This document shows, in pieces, positions 55,160 through 63,891 of a DNA stretch of 64,000 nt. Numbering within the stretch: the stretch's first letter is position 1; the number at the start of each line of letters is the position of its first letter. Both the position numbers and the translations under genes were made by a program. The notes below the pieces were generated by a model that saw only the letters and a list, made by a program, of their open reading frames with translations, did no database searches and had not been told where the DNA came from. The DNA is from Rhodospirillaceae bacterium (lineage in GTDB: Bacteria > Pseudomonadota > Alphaproteobacteria > UBA6615): positions 62,001-126,000 of the forward strand of contig JABIVD010000049.1 of NCBI GenBank assembly GCA_018667335.1, read 5' to 3'.

Positions 55160-56387
55160 TGTGGGTTCCGGGGGGGGCGGCGACGTCGCTCAACAGGCGC
55201 GTGGGCAGGCCGGCCTCTTCCAGTTTGGCCACGATTTCCGCGGCGTGCGCGGCATTTCGCGTCTCGACCACCGCGTCGAGATCGGTTTCCTTCACCGGCA
55301 CATCAAAGAACATCCTTTGATGCACGATTTCGACAATATTTCCACCGGCATCGCCGATCAGCTGACTCACCTGCGCAAGATTGCCGGGCGCATCGGTGAT
55401 CTGCACGCGCAGACGCACCATCTGGCCACCCCGCACGAGTCCGCGCAGCAGGACGGAGGCGTAGAGACGCATGTCGATGTTGCCGCCGCTGACCAGCAGC
55501 CCGACACGGCGCCCTGCGAATCGAGGTCGGTCCTGCATCACTGCCGCGAGTGGAACGGCGCCCGCACCTTCGACGATGACCCCGCCTGTATCAGCCATCA
55601 GTTCGACCGCCGCCTCGATTGCGGGTTCGTCCACCGCCACCATGTCGTCCACGAGGTCTTTGACGATTGGCAAGGTCCGCGCTCCGGGCGTTTTCACGGC
55701 GATTCCTTCGGCCAGCGTCGCGCCCGTGCCTTCTATATGTTTGCCGGCGAGCGCGGCCTTCATCGACGCATAGAGCTCGGCCTCGACCCCGATAATCTCA
55801 ACCGACGGCATGCGCGCCTTGAGTGCGATGGCGCAGCCCGCGATCAAGCCGCCGCCGCCGACCGGGATCAGGACCACGTCCAGGTCCGGCGCATCCTCGG
55901 CCATCTCGAGCCCCGCTGTTCCCTGGCCGGCGATGATCTGGTCGTCGTCATAGGGATGCACGAAGGTCAGGCTCTCGGACGCCGCGAGTTCGGTAGTGTG
56001 GCTCTGGGCGGCCGCGAAACTGTCGCCCTCGAGGATGACCCGGGCGCCATATCGTTCCGTGCGGGTCACCTTGGCGAAGGGCGTTTCACGCGGCATGACG
56101 ATGGTCGCCGCGATGCCCATCCGTTCGGCAAAGTAGGCGACCCCCTGGGCATGGTTGCCGGCCGAGCAGGCGATGACGCCGCGGCTGGTTGCGGGGTCGA
56201 TCACGCCCAGCCGGTTTCGTGCACCGCGCGCCTTGAATGATCCGGTGAGTTGCAGGCTCTCGAGCTTGAGATAGATCTCGCACCCCGCCTCACGCGACAG
56301 ACCGGGTGCCGCGACCGTTGGCGTACGCACGACATCGCCGGCGATCACATCCGCGGCGGCTTCGATATCTGCGATGGTTACCGTCAT
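55152..56387 (-). CDS. ilvA: Threonine ammonia-lyase with ACT domain
   Basis: A 411-residue PLP enzyme that deaminates threonine to 2-oxobutyrate. The PLP lysine is in LTGSFKARGARN; SAGNHAQGVA, PVGGGGLIAG and the serine-rich end SGGNIDMRLY are family motifs. A C-terminal ACT domain (VQITDAPGNLAQVSQLIGDAGG, residues about 330-400, stated as a range) suggests allosteric control. The ATG at 56387 overlaps the stop of the penicillin-acylase gene (ATGA); the open frame further upstream is inside that gene. Its stop lies in a tandem repeat. RidA (22040) detoxifies this enzyme's intermediate. Confidence 0.93.
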   Translation of the reverse strand: MTVTIADIEAAADVIAGDVVRTPTVAAPGLSREAGCEIYLKLESLQLTGSFKARGARNRLGVIDPATSRGVIACSAGNHAQGVAYFAERMGIAATIVMPRETPFAKVTRTERYGARVILEGDSFAAAQSHTTELAASESLTFVHPYDDDQIIAGQGTAGLEMAEDAPDLDVVLIPVGGGGLIAGCAIALKARMPSVEIIGVEAELYASMKAALAGKHIEGTGATLAEGIAVKTPGARTLPIVKDLVDDMVAVDEPAIEAAVELMADTGGVIVEGAGAVPLAAVMQDRPRFAGRRVGLLVSGGNIDMRLYASVLLRGLVRGGQMVRLRVQITDAPGNLAQVSQLIGDAGGNIVEIVHQRMFFDVPVKETDLDAVVETRNAAHAAEIVAKLEEAGLPTRLLSDVAAPPGTHRT

Positions 56388-58768
56388 GGCGTCAGCTTGA
56401 GCTCGGATGTAGCAGCGCGCCGGACTTCGTCGCGCGTGCCATTTAACACGATGTAGCGACCATCCCGCCATGCCGGCGCCAGGTCGCCAAAATGGGGTGA
56501 TGCGATATGCCCCGACTGGCCCGGCGCGATCATGAACCGCGCCTCGCCGGGGTTGGCCATATCGAAGATCGCGCGCAGGCCGGGACCGTGCACATGGGGA
56601 AACAGCCCGTTTCCCGGCGAAGCATAGGTGCCCCGGTTGATCGTGTGATTTCCCCCGCCCGTCGAAACGCGCGGTGCGAACAGGCCGGAAAAGGGGCCGG
56701 CAAACCGCAGCAGGATGTGTTTGAAGGCGGCTCTGTGTGCGTCTCCCCAGCGCCACTTCTGCCGGTCGGTCCCGTGTTTGTCGCCGATATCGTCCAACGC
56801 CGTGATGAGCGCGTTGACGGCGATCGTCTCGCAGGCTTCGGCGTTCGGGGTCCTGGCGTCATCGCACCAGCTACGCCGTTGCGTCAGCATGTTCGTGAGG
56901 GCCCGAACCGGAACACCGCGATACGCCGTTGCCAGTTCACCAAGTTCGTCGTCGATCAGGCGGGCGCGCAAGGCGTTGGACCATGCCGCGTAGACGAGGG
57001 GCTCACGCCGGTCGGCCGACATGGCACCGTCCCATTGTTTGAGCGCCGCAACAGCCGGTGTTGTGGCGTCGTCCGGGCGCAGGCTGTCGAACATGGCCTG
57101 TGCGAGGGACTGCGCACCCAGGGACACGACATCATTCTGGATTGCGGCGAAACTGTCGGACGTGTGAACGGGTGTTTGCGCCAGGAGATCGACGATCCGT
57201 TGTGCGCGGAAACCCTCCGGCCAGTCATTGGCGATCGTGTGCGGATAGTCGCGCGCGGCCACGCGGTTGTTCGCATTCACGACGATGCCGGATTCCGGAT
57301 TCTGGCTTTGCGGCAGGTCGTCGAACGGGACGAAGCCTAACCAGTCATGCTCGCCGGTCCAGCCGACGTGGGGGCGGTTGCCCGGCCCGCCGGGTCGAAT
57401 GGGAAGACGGCCCGCGCTCACGAAGCCAAATGTCCCGTCGCGATGGGCGTAGGCGATGTTCTGCATCGGCGCATGAAACCCGCGAATCGCTGCGAGGAAT
57501 TCGGCCACCGTATGTGCAGCATTTATCCCGTGGACTGCGTCGGCGGTGGCATCATCCTCGCGCAAGGCCGCGAAGGCGAGCGACACCACCGTGTCCGCTC
57601 CCGCAACCGATCGCGCTCCGGGAGAGATGTCCGAGATGACAGGGCCATGGCGCGTGGTCCGCACAGTCAGGAGCTCGGGTGCGGCCCGGCCGCGAACCCG
57701 AATGGTCTCGACGCGGGTCTCGAACGGTAGGCTGCCGCCCGGTGTCAGGTACCGGTTCGGGTCGGCGGGGTTGAGCCGTTCGATAAACAGGTCTTGCGTG
57801 TCCGCATGGGTCGTCGTTAGGCCCCAGGCGAGGTGGCTGTTCTGTCCAATCATGAAAAATGGCTGGCCGGGCAGGGCCGCACCTGAAGCCGAAAAGTCCG
57901 GCGCCACGATCCGGGCGAGGTGCCACATGCCCGGCGCGTTCAGGCCAAGATGGGGGTCGTTGGCCAGGAGGGGCTTGCCCGATTGGCTGCGCGATCCGCC
58001 GACCACCCATTCGTTCGAGGCGCTGGCGGCCGGGAAAAAATCGGGAATCGCGGCGGCCAGGTCGGTGAGTTGCGCACGCGTCTCTGGAGACATCGCCAAT
58101 GTTGTCGGGCTGCTGTCGGGCTCGTCGGGCCAAAGGTCGCGAATTTGCTCGGCGCTGAGCGTTCCCGACAATTGCGCCTTCAGGATTTCGGTGCGCCAGT
58201 CACCAGCCAGCAGAATCGCCATCAGGCGAACCCAGGCGGCGCTGTCTGCCGGGCGCCAAGGCTCCGGTTCGATGCCCAGCACGATCATCTCGGCGGGGCG
58301 GCGGGTGTCGGGGCTCGTGAGCCAGGCATTGACCCCTTGTGAATAGGCCTCGACCACAGCGCGGGCTTCCGGTGACAGCGATCCGACGGAGGCCTCGGCC
58401 AGCTTGTAGATGCCGAGGGTTCGCATGAACCTGTCGCCAGGCAGCCCCAATGGCCCAATGACCTCCGACAGCCGTCCAGCGGCGGTGCGACGGGTGAACT
58501 CCATCTGGAAGAAGCGATCCTGTGCGTGCACGAAGCCGAGCGCGCGATAGGCATCGAGCTGGCTGTCGGCGAAAATATGTGGCACCGCATGCGTGTCGCG
58601 AAGGATGGTCACAGGCCCGTCGAGCCCGGCCAGTTGCGCATCGCCGCCCGTGTCTGTTTGGGCGGTTGCGAAGATCAGCACTACGATTGCGCCGGCCAGC
58701 ACCACCAGCCCGGCCGGCAGTGCAATCAGCGCCGCGACGGCACCAGCGATCCCGTAGATGTTCCGCAT
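56384..58768 (-). CDS. Penicillin acylase family protein (Ntn hydrolase)
   Basis: A 794-residue N-terminal-nucleophile amidohydrolase. An uncleaved-looking membrane segment or signal (about 7-36) precedes the alpha part (GFVHAQDRFFQMEFTRR). Autocleavage before Ser251 in ASASNEWVVGG would create the nucleophile of the beta subunit; KPLLANDPHLGL and VVNANNR are further conserved blocks. Such enzymes cut side-chain amides, for example of beta-lactams or acyl-homoserine lactones; the substrate is not known. It is coupled to ilvA by a 4-base overlap. Confidence 0.92.
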   Translation of the reverse strand: MRNIYGIAGAVAALIALPAGLVVLAGAIVVLIFATAQTDTGGDAQLAGLDGPVTILRDTHAVPHIFADSQLDAYRALGFVHAQDRFFQMEFTRRTAAGRLSEVIGPLGLPGDRFMRTLGIYKLAEASVGSLSPEARAVVEAYSQGVNAWLTSPDTRRPAEMIVLGIEPEPWRPADSAAWVRLMAILLAGDWRTEILKAQLSGTLSAEQIRDLWPDEPDSSPTTLAMSPETRAQLTDLAAAIPDFFPAASASNEWVVGGSRSQSGKPLLANDPHLGLNAPGMWHLARIVAPDFSASGAALPGQPFFMIGQNSHLAWGLTTTHADTQDLFIERLNPADPNRYLTPGGSLPFETRVETIRVRGRAAPELLTVRTTRHGPVISDISPGARSVAGADTVVSLAFAALREDDATADAVHGINAAHTVAEFLAAIRGFHAPMQNIAYAHRDGTFGFVSAGRLPIRPGGPGNRPHVGWTGEHDWLGFVPFDDLPQSQNPESGIVVNANNRVAARDYPHTIANDWPEGFRAQRIVDLLAQTPVHTSDSFAAIQNDVVSLGAQSLAQAMFDSLRPDDATTPAVAALKQWDGAMSADRREPLVYAAWSNALRARLIDDELGELATAYRGVPVRALTNMLTQRRSWCDDARTPNAEACETIAVNALITALDDIGDKHGTDRQKWRWGDAHRAAFKHILLRFAGPFSGLFAPRVSTGGGNHTINRGTYASPGNGLFPHVHGPGLRAIFDMANPGEARFMIAPGQSGHIASPHFGDLAPAWRDGRYIVLNGTRDEVRRAATSELKLTP

Positions 58769-58777
58769 CGGCGTGGC

Positions 58778-59227
58778 CTAGATATCGACCTGATAGGTCT
58801 TCCAGGGCGTGACATGGGCAACCCGGTCATAGAACCCCCGGCCGCGGTAATTGTCTTCGGCGGTGAACCAGCGTAGCCAGGACCAGCCCCGGCTGCGACC
58901 GATCTCTGCGATGGCGTTGATCAGCGCGTCGGCCGCGCCGCTGCCGCGCGCGTCTTCCGATACAAACAGATCGTCGAGGAAGCCGGCCTCGGTGCCGGAC
59001 AATGGTCGGGCGAGGCTGCGGAAATGCGCGAGACCGATTGGCTGGCCGCTCGCATCGCGCGCGAGAAGGCATTCGGTCTGCTGGGCGGGGTCATGTATCC
59101 AGCCCCAGACGCGTTCGATGACATCCGGATCGTCGGGCATTTCGTAAAAACGCCTGTATCCCTGAAACAAAGTTGCCCACGCAGCCTTGTCTTCGGGTGC
59201 TGGTGGTTCGATTTGAATGGTCGCCAT
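58778..59227 (-). CDS. GNAT family N-acetyltransferase
   Basis: A 149-residue acetyltransferase. DDLFVSEDARGSGAADALINAI contains the acetyl-CoA pyrophosphate loop (ARGSGAA, a variant of RxxGxG/A), and AEDNYRGRGFYDRV is the usual C-terminal acceptor-side motif. The substrate is unknown. The ATG at 59227 starts the fold; upstream codons are unlikely. It is 9 bases from the penicillin-acylase gene in the same direction. Confidence 0.86.
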   Translation of the reverse strand: MATIQIEPPAPEDKAAWATLFQGYRRFYEMPDDPDVIERVWGWIHDPAQQTECLLARDASGQPIGLAHFRSLARPLSGTEAGFLDDLFVSEDARGSGAADALINAIAEIGRSRGWSWLRWFTAEDNYRGRGFYDRVAHVTPWKTYQVDI

Positions 59228-59333
59228 GAGAGGTCTCGCCGGCCGTTTGATTGTTGGTGACGTGGGTGAGCGTGCGCTAGGTTCGCGCGCCATTTCGACA
59301 CCCAGTAGGACACGACGTTAGAGGCATGATGAG

Positions 59334-60173
59334 ATGCGGTCACGGTCTTTCCGAGGATTAAGCCAAAAGGGCTTCCATCGCCTGCACTACACCGAGTGGG
59401 GCGAGCCGGATGCGCCTGTTGTTCTGTGTGTGCATGGGCTGACCCAGACGGCGCGGTCGTTCGACCGGCTGGCCGAGGTCCTGGCTGCTGATCGGCGTGT
59501 GATCTGCCTGGATGTCGTCGGGCGCGGTCGAAGCGGCTGGCTCGCCGACCCCGCGGGTTATGACTTCCCGCAATATCTTGCCGACGTGAACGCACTAGTG
59601 GCCAGGCTCGGGGTGGACCGCGTCGATTTTGTCGGAACCTCGATGGGCGGGCTCATGGGCATGCTCCTTGCTGCGATGCCGAATACGCCCATTCACAAGC
59701 TGGTCGTCAACGATGTGGGGCCGTTCATTCCGAAAGCTGCGCTGGAGTGGATTCGCGACTATGTGGGCACCGATCCCGAGTTTCCCGATCTGACGGCTCT
59801 GGAGGCCTATCTGCGGCAAATCTGGGCACCATTCGGAGACCTGGATGACAGCGAATGGGCGCATCTTGCAGAAACCTCTGCCCGCAAGGCCGAGGATGGT
59901 TCGTTTGCGTTGGCATATGATCCGGCAATCGCCGTGCCAATGAAGGCAGCTCCGGCGACGGACGCGAACCTTTGGCCTGTGTGGGATGCGATCGCCTGCG
60001 ACACGCTCGTGGTACGCGGTGCCAAGTCCTTGCTGCTCCCCGCTGACACGGCCCGGCAAATGACCGAGCGCGGTCCGAAGGCGGCCCTGGTCGAGATCGC
60101 CGGTGTCGGGCATGCGCCGACGTTTTCGCGAGCTTCAGAGATCGAGCCGGTTGTGGCGTTCTTGCGCAAATGA
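59334..60173 (+). CDS. Alpha/beta fold hydrolase
   Basis: A 279-residue hydrolase with HGLTQTARSFDRLA (oxyanion region), the nucleophile in VGTSMGGLMG and a C-terminal VGHAPTF histidine; the acid is probably in LVVRGAKSLLL or nearby. No signal peptide. Members range from esterases to haloalkane and dienelactone enzymes, so no substrate is claimed. It overlaps the next hydrolase gene by 4 bases and is divergent from the GNAT gene. Confidence 0.86.
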   Translation: MRSRSFRGLSQKGFHRLHYTEWGEPDAPVVLCVHGLTQTARSFDRLAEVLAADRRVICLDVVGRGRSGWLADPAGYDFPQYLADVNALVARLGVDRVDFVGTSMGGLMGMLLAAMPNTPIHKLVVNDVGPFIPKAALEWIRDYVGTDPEFPDLTALEAYLRQIWAPFGDLDDSEWAHLAETSARKAEDGSFALAYDPAIAVPMKAAPATDANLWPVWDAIACDTLVVRGAKSLLLPADTARQMTERGPKAALVEIAGVGHAPTFSRASEIEPVVAFLRK

Positions 60174-61162
60174 TCGAGCGGTTGGCCGGTCTCGCTCCAT
60201 TTCGCGCCCGCACGCCCTGGTTCGGCGGCGATATGCAGACCCTCCGTAATACGTTCATGCGTGACCATGCGGATCTCGATCCATGGCCGGGGGAGCGCGT
60301 GTTCTTTCGGGCGAGCAATGGCGATCGCCTCAACGGCGTGCTGCATGCTGCTCGCGATGATCGACACGCGCTGGTCGTTCTCGTGCATGGCCTGACCGGT
60401 TGCGAGGACAGCGCCTATGTGCGCGCCAGTGCGCGCCATTTTCTGGAAGCGGGATATGGGGTGCTGCGTTTGAACCTGCGCGGCGCACAGCCGTCGCGTT
60501 CGGACTGCCGCCAGATGTATCACTCCGGGCGGAGCGAGGATTTGGCACTGGTGTTCGCGTACCTGGCCGAACAGGGATATGGCGCGGACCGGATGTTCGC
60601 GGTCGGATATTCGCTTGGCGGGAACATTCTGCTCAAATATCTGGCGGAAGCCGGACCAGATGCATGCGTGTCACTTGCTGTCTCGGTTTCCGCGCCGTTG
60701 GACCTGTCGGCCGTGTCGCGTCGCCTGGAGGCGCCGCGCAACAGGCTCTATCACCGCTGGCTATTGGACCGGATGAAGCTGGATTGGGGTGGCGGGCCGC
60801 TTGACCTCGGTCCGGCACAGCTTGCAGCGTTGGAACGATCCACGTCGATTCGCGAATTCGATGACGGCGTGGTGGCACCGAGCAACGGGTACGCGGACGC
60901 CGAAGATTATTACGCACATTGCGCGGCGGGGCCGCGTCTCGGCGAGATCGCCGTCCCTACGCTATTGGTTCACGCGGCCGACGACCCGTGGATACCGGCC
61001 GAGATTTACCGGCGCTATGAAATGACCACGCCATCAATTGTCTCGATCGCGCTGGCGTCGGGTGGGGGGCATGTCGGATTTCACGGCAAGGATGGTCGCT
61101 GGCATGACAAGGCCGCGCTGGGATTCTTCGCTGACGCCGGTGGTTGCGCTGCCCACCAATAG
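60170..61162 (+). CDS. YheT-like alpha/beta hydrolase
   Basis: A 330-residue hydrolase of the COG0429 group. WFGGDMQTLRN, VLVHGLTGCEDSAYVRA, LNLRGAQPSR and GYSLGGNILLKYLAE (nucleophile Ser) are typical, with the acid in HAADDPWIP and His in GGGHVGF. It is soluble. The in vivo substrate of this group is not settled. The ATG overlaps the upstream hydrolase stop by 4 bases. Confidence 0.88.
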   Translation: MIERLAGLAPFRARTPWFGGDMQTLRNTFMRDHADLDPWPGERVFFRASNGDRLNGVLHAARDDRHALVVLVHGLTGCEDSAYVRASARHFLEAGYGVLRLNLRGAQPSRSDCRQMYHSGRSEDLALVFAYLAEQGYGADRMFAVGYSLGGNILLKYLAEAGPDACVSLAVSVSAPLDLSAVSRRLEAPRNRLYHRWLLDRMKLDWGGGPLDLGPAQLAALERSTSIREFDDGVVAPSNGYADAEDYYAHCAAGPRLGEIAVPTLLVHAADDPWIPAEIYRRYEMTTPSIVSIALASGGGHVGFHGKDGRWHDKAALGFFADAGGCAAHQ

Positions 61163-61171
61163 AGCCCGCGC

Positions 61172-61203
61172 AAAGAAAAAGGGCGCCCCGACCGGGGACG
61201 CCC
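61172..61203 (-). terminator. Terminator of the peroxiredoxin gene
   Basis: On the minus strand GGGCGTCCCC and GGGGCGCCC (61203-61181) form a nine-pair stem with one bulged base, followed by TTTTTCTTTG (61180-61171). It ends the minus-strand peroxiredoxin transcript. Confidence 0.85.
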
Positions 61204-61225
61204 CTGAATTCAAACCCGGAATGGG

Positions 61226-61885
61226 CTACTTCGGTTGCGGGACGATCCGCAGATACGGGCGCGGCGCGTTCCAGCCGTCCGGGTAGGCGGCCTTGGCGTC
61301 TTCGTCGGACACGGCCGGCAGGATGATGACGTCTTCGCCATTTTTCCAATTTACCGGCGTTGCCACCTTGTGATTGGCGGTGAGCTGCAGCGAATCGATG
61401 ACCCGCAGGATCTCGTCGAAGTTACGACCCGTGCTCATCGGATAGGAGATCATCAGTTTGACCTGCTTGTCGGGTCCGATGATGTAGACGTTGCGGACGG
61501 TCGCGTTCGTGGCCGCGGTGCGGCCTTCGGAGGTGCCTTCCTCGGTCGCGGGCAGCATGCCGTAGGCTTTTGCTACCGTAAGCTCACTGTCGCCGATCAG
61601 CGGGTAGGTGACCTTGGCGCCCTGGGTTTCTTCGATGTCGGCGAGCCATTTTTCATGGTTGTCCACCGGGTCGACACTCAGGCCGATGATCTTGACGTCG
61701 CGCTTGTCGAACTCGGGCTTGAGCTTCGCCATGTAGCCGAGTTCGGTCGTGCAAACCGGGGTGAAATCCTTGGGATGCGAAAACAACACGCCCCAGCTGT
61801 CGCCCAGCCAATCGTGAAAATTGATCGTGCCTTGTGTCGTCTGTGCCTCGAAGTCGGGCGCAGTATTTCCGATCTGTACCGTCAT
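61226..61885 (-). CDS. 1-Cys peroxiredoxin (Prx6 type)
   Basis: A 219-residue peroxidase. The peroxidatic Cys45 lies in DFTPVCTTELGYMA; DNHEKWLADIEE and the C-terminal arm (NWKNGEDVIILP ... DGWNAPRPYLR) are those of the Prx6 group, which uses one conserved cysteine and an outside reductant. It removes hydrogen peroxide and organic peroxides in the cytoplasm. The ATG at 61885 is preceded by GAGGAGA. Monocistronic, with its own terminator. Confidence 0.93.
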   Translation of the reverse strand: MTVQIGNTAPDFEAQTTQGTINFHDWLGDSWGVLFSHPKDFTPVCTTELGYMAKLKPEFDKRDVKIIGLSVDPVDNHEKWLADIEETQGAKVTYPLIGDSELTVAKAYGMLPATEEGTSEGRTAATNATVRNVYIIGPDKQVKLMISYPMSTGRNFDEILRVIDSLQLTANHKVATPVNWKNGEDVIILPAVSDEDAKAAYPDGWNAPRPYLRIVPQPK

Positions 61886-62061
61886 GTTGGTCTCTCCTCG
61901 TTCTTGATCCCCACCGGCGGCCGGGTATCGACCACCGCGTCGCATATTTGCGCAGTCAAAATGACAACCTGATGGTTAGTTAGAGCGCAGGGCCACTAAT
62001 GACAAGATAGATGCGTGAATTGAGAAATTTACGCAGAAATCACGTGAAATTGATGAGACGA

Positions 62062-62709
62062 CTAACCATCCGTCTCGGGCGGGATTTGTCCTGGCTTTTC
62101 TTGACCGGGTTGTTCGTCTTCAAGGATGTCGTGTTCTGTTTGCCAGTGCGCGATGTGCTGCTGGATTGAGGCCAGGATGTCATTCACGGGGGTATCGAGG
62201 CCGTACTGTTGCAGGATCGGTTCCTGGATCGCGAATTCCGCACGCACGAACTGCAACCACTTGAACGGTATCGGGGCCGTGGGGCGCACCTTGGGCAGTT
62301 CGATGAACTTGAACATCAGGTAGGGCTTTTTGCGGGTGCGGGTGATCGAGGCGACGATGCCACGGCGCACCTGGCTTGAGTGGGCAATGAACTGAATATT
62401 CTCCCAGGGAATCGTGCCGACCAGCCATTCGCGGAAGAAGACGCCATTCTCATCGATCAGCACCTGGGGGCTGCGGTCGCGCAACCGAAAGACAGTGACG
62501 ACCGCCCAGATCAGCGCCGCGGCAATCAACACGCCGGCAAATCGCCAGGAATCCTCGATCGGTCCCTCCGCCGCGAACGGGATGATCAGGCACATGGCCG
62601 CCAGGGCCAGGATCGCGAGCAACCGCCAGGAATGTACCTGGCGGTTGTACCGGACGATCAGGGGTTCGGGCGCCTCGGTTGATGCCGGCGCTTCGTCGTC
62701 AGTGGTCAT
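62062..62709 (-). CDS. Membrane protein with PH-like domain, unknown function
   Basis: A 215-residue protein that I do not recognise. Two membrane segments at about residues 30-50 and 55-75 are followed by a soluble part resembling the bacterial PH-like fold (QVLIDENGVFFREWLVGTIPWENI, shown as a landmark over the range 80-105) and a long acidic, Gln-rich tail. The ATG at 62709 overlaps the end of hemB by 11 bases, so it is probably translated with it; the link to haem synthesis is only positional. Confidence 0.7.
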   Translation of the reverse strand: MTTDDEAPASTEAPEPLIVRYNRQVHSWRLLAILALAAMCLIIPFAAEGPIEDSWRFAGVLIAAALIWAVVTVFRLRDRSPQVLIDENGVFFREWLVGTIPWENIQFIAHSSQVRRGIVASITRTRKKPYLMFKFIELPKVRPTAPIPFKWLQFVRAEFAIQEPILQQYGLDTPVNDILASIQQHIAHWQTEHDILEDEQPGQEKPGQIPPETDG

Positions 62710-63715
62710 TGAGGAGCCGCGCGGCATCGATCGCGAAATAGGTCAGCACGCCGCTGCAACCCGCGCGCTTGAACGCCATCAGGGTTTCCATCATCACCCG
62801 TTCATAGTCGAGAGCGCCGTTGTCGGCTGCGAAGCGCAGCATCGCGTACTCGCCGCTGACATTGTAGGCGAAGGTCGGGATGCCGAACTGCGACTTCACC
62901 CGCTGGATGATATCGAGATAGGGAAGGCCGGGTTTCACCATGATCATGTCGGCGCCTTCGTCGATATCGAGCGCAACTTCGCGCAGCGCCTCGTCGCTGT
63001 TGGCCGGATCCATCTGGTAGGTATCCTTGCTCTCGCCCTTCAGGAACCCGGCGCTGTCGATCGCGTCGCGGAACGGGCCGTAGAAACCCGATGAGAACTT
63101 CGCTGCGTAGGACATCAGCAGCACGCGGTCATATCCGCCCGCGTCGAGCGCCTTGCGCAGCGCGCCGATGCGCCCATCCATCATGTCCGATGGCGCGATG
63201 ATGTCGCAGCCGGCTTCCACCTGGACCAACGCCTGGCGGCACAGCGCCTCGATGGTCTCGTCATTGACCACATGGCCGTCGCGTACAATCCCGTCATGGC
63301 CGTCCGAGTTGAACGGGTCCAGCGCGACATCGCACATGACGCCGATATCCGGGTGCGCGTCCTTGATCGCCCGGATCGCCTGGCACATGAGATTGTCAGG
63401 GTTCCATGCCTCCGCGCCGTCGGGCGTCTTCAGCTCGGCCGGCGTCGCGGGAAACAGCGCGACGGACGGAATGCCCAGCGCCTTGGCCTCGCCGACGGCG
63501 GCCGGCAGGCGATCGGGTGAATAGCGGATGACGCCCGGCATGGTCGGGATCTCTTCGGTCCGGTCCTTGCCGTCACACACGAAGATGGGCCAGATGAAGT
63601 CATCCGGGGACAGGTGATTTTCGCGCACCATACGGCGCGTCCAATCCCAGCGTCGGTTTCGACGCATGCGTGTCTGCGGGAAGACACCAACCGGTGTCGA
63701 GGGGCCGCGGGCCAT
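62699..63715 (-). CDS. hemB: Delta-aminolevulinic acid dehydratase (porphobilinogen synthase)
   Basis: A 338-residue enzyme that joins two 5-aminolevulinates into porphobilinogen for haem and B12 synthesis. The Schiff-base lysines are in YAAKFSSGFYGPF and MVKPGLPYLD. The metal region reads CDVALDPFNSDGHDG, the aspartate-rich magnesium-type form of alphaproteobacteria and plants rather than the Cys-rich zinc form. It leads a two-gene minus-strand unit with the membrane protein. B12 made downstream would serve nrdJ. Confidence 0.96.
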   Translation of the reverse strand: MARGPSTPVGVFPQTRMRRNRRWDWTRRMVRENHLSPDDFIWPIFVCDGKDRTEEIPTMPGVIRYSPDRLPAAVGEAKALGIPSVALFPATPAELKTPDGAEAWNPDNLMCQAIRAIKDAHPDIGVMCDVALDPFNSDGHDGIVRDGHVVNDETIEALCRQALVQVEAGCDIIAPSDMMDGRIGALRKALDAGGYDRVLLMSYAAKFSSGFYGPFRDAIDSAGFLKGESKDTYQMDPANSDEALREVALDIDEGADMIMVKPGLPYLDIIQRVKSQFGIPTFAYNVSGEYAMLRFAADNGALDYERVMMETLMAFKRAGCSGVLTYFAIDAARLLNDH

Positions 63716-63891
63716 GACCGCTCCTGAGCAATGTCTGAAAGGGCCGGAAACATAGCCGCAACCGGCCGCAGGACCAAGCCCCGCACACTTTCCCTGGCGA
63801 GCTATCTGCGCCTATAGTTTTGGAAGGGATTTATGTGGTTTTCAGGAGTAACCCGCGCTCGGGTGAGCGCAACAAGATTTGGGGGCAGAAC

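Noticed and set aside
61971-62070. Ten-base inverted repeat GATGGTTAGT / ACTAACCATC
   Set aside because: The arms are 80 bases apart and one lies in the end of a coding region. No T-run or symmetry with the promoter makes it convincing, and chance is possible.
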